Shown: positions 62,760 to 64,000 of the stretch, one piece after another
Numbering within the stretch: position 1 is the stretch's first letter
How the letters are laid out: each line of letters begins with the position of its first letter
NCBI GenBank assembly: GCA_942492115.1
Contig: CALODL010000021.1
Span: 248,001 to 312,000, forward strand
Reading direction: 5' to 3'
Length of the DNA stretch: 64,000 bases
DNA from: CALODL01 sp942492115
GTDB lineage: Bacteria; Planctomycetota; Phycisphaerae; UBA1845; CAIVHJ01
Notes under the pieces: model-generated
Told to the model about the DNA's origin: nothing
What the model saw: the letters and a program-made list of their open reading frames with translations, nothing else
Database searches by the model: none
Program-made: the position numbers and the translations under genes

Positions 62760-64000
62760 ATGTCCCACCGAGTGATGTTCCTGATGTCCGTAGGATTGTT
62801 CACCGCCAGCGGCATGGCGGACGACCAGCACCCCTTCTCGGTGCAGGACATGCTCGAGTGCGAGCGGATCAGCAGCGCCATCCCCGCGCCGGATGGTGTG
62901 GATGTTGTCTTCGTCAAGCGGTCGACGGACATGGAAGCCAACAAGGGCGTCACGGACCTGTGGCTGGTCGAAGTGGCCAGTGGCGCGCTGCGGCGCCTGA
63001 CGGCCCACCCCGCGGGCGATTGGGATCCGCGGTGGTCGCCGAACGGGCAATACATCTATTTCATGTCGACGCGTTCGGGTGGTTCCCAGGTGTGGCGCAT
63101 TGCACGAAATGGGGGCGAGGCCGAACAGGTGACCCATCAACCGCTGGACATCGGCACCTTCCAGGTTGCGCCCGATGGTCGCAGCCTGGCCGTAACCATG
63201 GAGGTCTTTGTCGGAACCACCGCCGAAGACACGGCCGAGCGGTTGGACCAGCGCAGCCACAACAAGTCTACCGGCATGGTATTCGACCACGGGTTCGTGC
63301 GGCACTGGGACACCTGGAAGGATGGCCGCCGCAGCCACGTGCTGGTCGTGCCCGTCGAGGGCGGCGCGGCGCGGGACATCATGAAGAACCTCGACGGTGA
63401 TGTGCCCAGCAAGCCCTTTGGTGGAGCCGAGGATTTCACGTTCACGCCGGATGGCAAGAGCATTGTATTTGCCGCCCGTGTGGCGGGTCGTACCGAACCC
63501 TGGTCAACCAACTTCGATCTGTATATCGCAAACATCGAGGGCACCGCGGAACCGCGAAATCTGACCGAAGACAACCTGGCATGGGATGCGCAGCCGGTGT
63601 TCGCGCCAGACGGCAAGACCCTGGCCTACCTGGCCATGGACCGTGCGGGCTACGAGGCGGATCGCTTCAAGATCAAGCTGATGGCCTGGCCGGCGGGACA
63701 AACCAGGGTCCTTGCCGAAAGCTGGGACCGTTCGTCGCGCGGGGTGACGTGGTCTCCCGATGGACGGAGGATCTTCACCACGGCAGCAAACCTCGGCCAA
63801 TCGTCTTTGTTCGGCATCGACGTGGACACAGGCGCAGTGGAAACAATTGTCCAGGATGGAACAGTCAGCGGAACCACGATCGCAGGCCAGCAACTGATCT
63901 ACAGTCTCGATCATCTACGCAGTCCGGTCGAGCTGTGGACGATGGAGTTGGCGGGTGGCCAGCCGCGTCAATTGACCGACCTCAACAAGAATGTGCTGTC
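62760..64000 (+). CDS. S9-family (prolyl oligopeptidase-like) peptidase, 3'-truncated
   Basis: 413 codons are visible and the frame is open at the right edge. The ATG at 62760 has AAGGGAGG 8 nt upstream and starts a signal peptide (VMFLMSVGLFTASGMAD). The visible part is the N-terminal beta-propeller of S9 peptidases with PD40-type blades (DWDPRWSPNGQYIYFMSTRS, TWSPDGRRIFTTAANL) and the family-typical VRHWDTWKDGRRSHVLV. The catalytic alpha/beta-hydrolase domain with its Ser-Asp-His triad should lie beyond the window. Probably an exported dipeptidyl- or oligopeptidase. Confidence 0.88.
   Translation, partial: MSHRVMFLMSVGLFTASGMADDQHPFSVQDMLECERISSAIPAPDGVDVVFVKRSTDMEANKGVTDLWLVEVASGALRRLTAHPAGDWDPRWSPNGQYIYFMSTRSGGSQVWRIARNGGEAEQVTHQPLDIGTFQVAPDGRSLAVTMEVFVGTTAEDTAERLDQRSHNKSTGMVFDHGFVRHWDTWKDGRRSHVLVVPVEGGAARDIMKNLDGDVPSKPFGGAEDFTFTPDGKSIVFAARVAGRTEPWSTNFDLYIANIEGTAEPRNLTEDNLAWDAQPVFAPDGKTLAYLAMDRAGYEADRFKIKLMAWPAGQTRVLAESWDRSSRGVTWSPDGRRIFTTAANLGQSSLFGIDVDTGAVETIVQDGTVSGTTIAGQQLIYSLDHLRSPVELWTMELAGGQPRQLTDLNKNVL

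Overview
The window reads as a chromosome segment of a Planctomycetota bacterium, most likely from the Phycisphaerae. Pointers to this are: three ECF sigma factor/Ser-Thr kinase modules, a DUF1800-DUF1501 pair, two pseudopilin-like proteins with an H-x9-DG-type C-terminus, very large secreted proteins with dockerin-like tails, and a GC content near 60%. There is no rRNA, tRNA, CRISPR array, transposase or phage gene that I can see.

Layout. 1-5.5 kb: a truncated beta-helix surface protein, a DNRLRE-type secreted protein, a Cys-rich/cohesin-like secreted protein and a Tat-exported flavoprotein. 5.5-8.6 kb: a PNPOx-like flavoprotein and a DMT exporter, translationally coupled and divergent from a MocR-type regulator with a clear promoter and a probable direct-repeat operator. 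8.6-13.8 kb: a LolA-like protein, then DUF1800, DUF1501 and a PQQ-type sugar dehydrogenase in a row. 13.8-19.3 kb: a small secreted protein and a 1482-residue beta-propeller/metalloprotease/dockerin protein. 19.4-23.5 kb: ECF sigma, TPR kinase and a GT39-like membrane glycosyltransferase. 23.9-26.4 kb: two pseudopilin-like paralogues. 26.4-41.3 kb: three paralogous secreted proteins with tandem 23-residue Cys/Asp-rich repeats, a 1534-residue LamG/dockerin/cohesin-like protein, and an ECF sigma with a WD40 kinase. 41.7-48.1 kb: a third ECF sigma/kinase pair and an M4-type metalloprotease with a PA insert.

48.1-50.8 kb is the most unusual part: about 2.7 kb of GC-rich palindromes, degenerate heptanucleotide (GGTCGNN) arrays and 600-bp direct repeats enclosing a single four-helix-bundle (23S rRNA intervening-sequence-type) gene preceded by a ~158-nt foldback. 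It has the look of an undescribed, possibly mobile, repeat/protein element.

50.9-64 kb: a small orphan protein, a Ski2-like helicase, an exported lipoprotein of the histone-deacetylase fold, a small membrane protein, an ECF sigma/membrane anti-sigma-like pair, a YdeI/DUF1905 protein, a PLP trans-sulfuration enzyme, a single-pass membrane protein, a LuxR-type HTH protein and the start of an S9 peptidase.

How the genes fit together: most of the window encodes cell-surface or secreted proteins (adhesion/scaffold repeats, proteases, oxidoreductases) interleaved with membrane-spanning kinase and sigma modules that probably control cell-envelope or extracellular functions. Several genes appear to start at or next to the transcription start (a -10 box 7-9 nt before the ATG), so leaderless translation looks common here beside classical Shine-Dalgarno starts.
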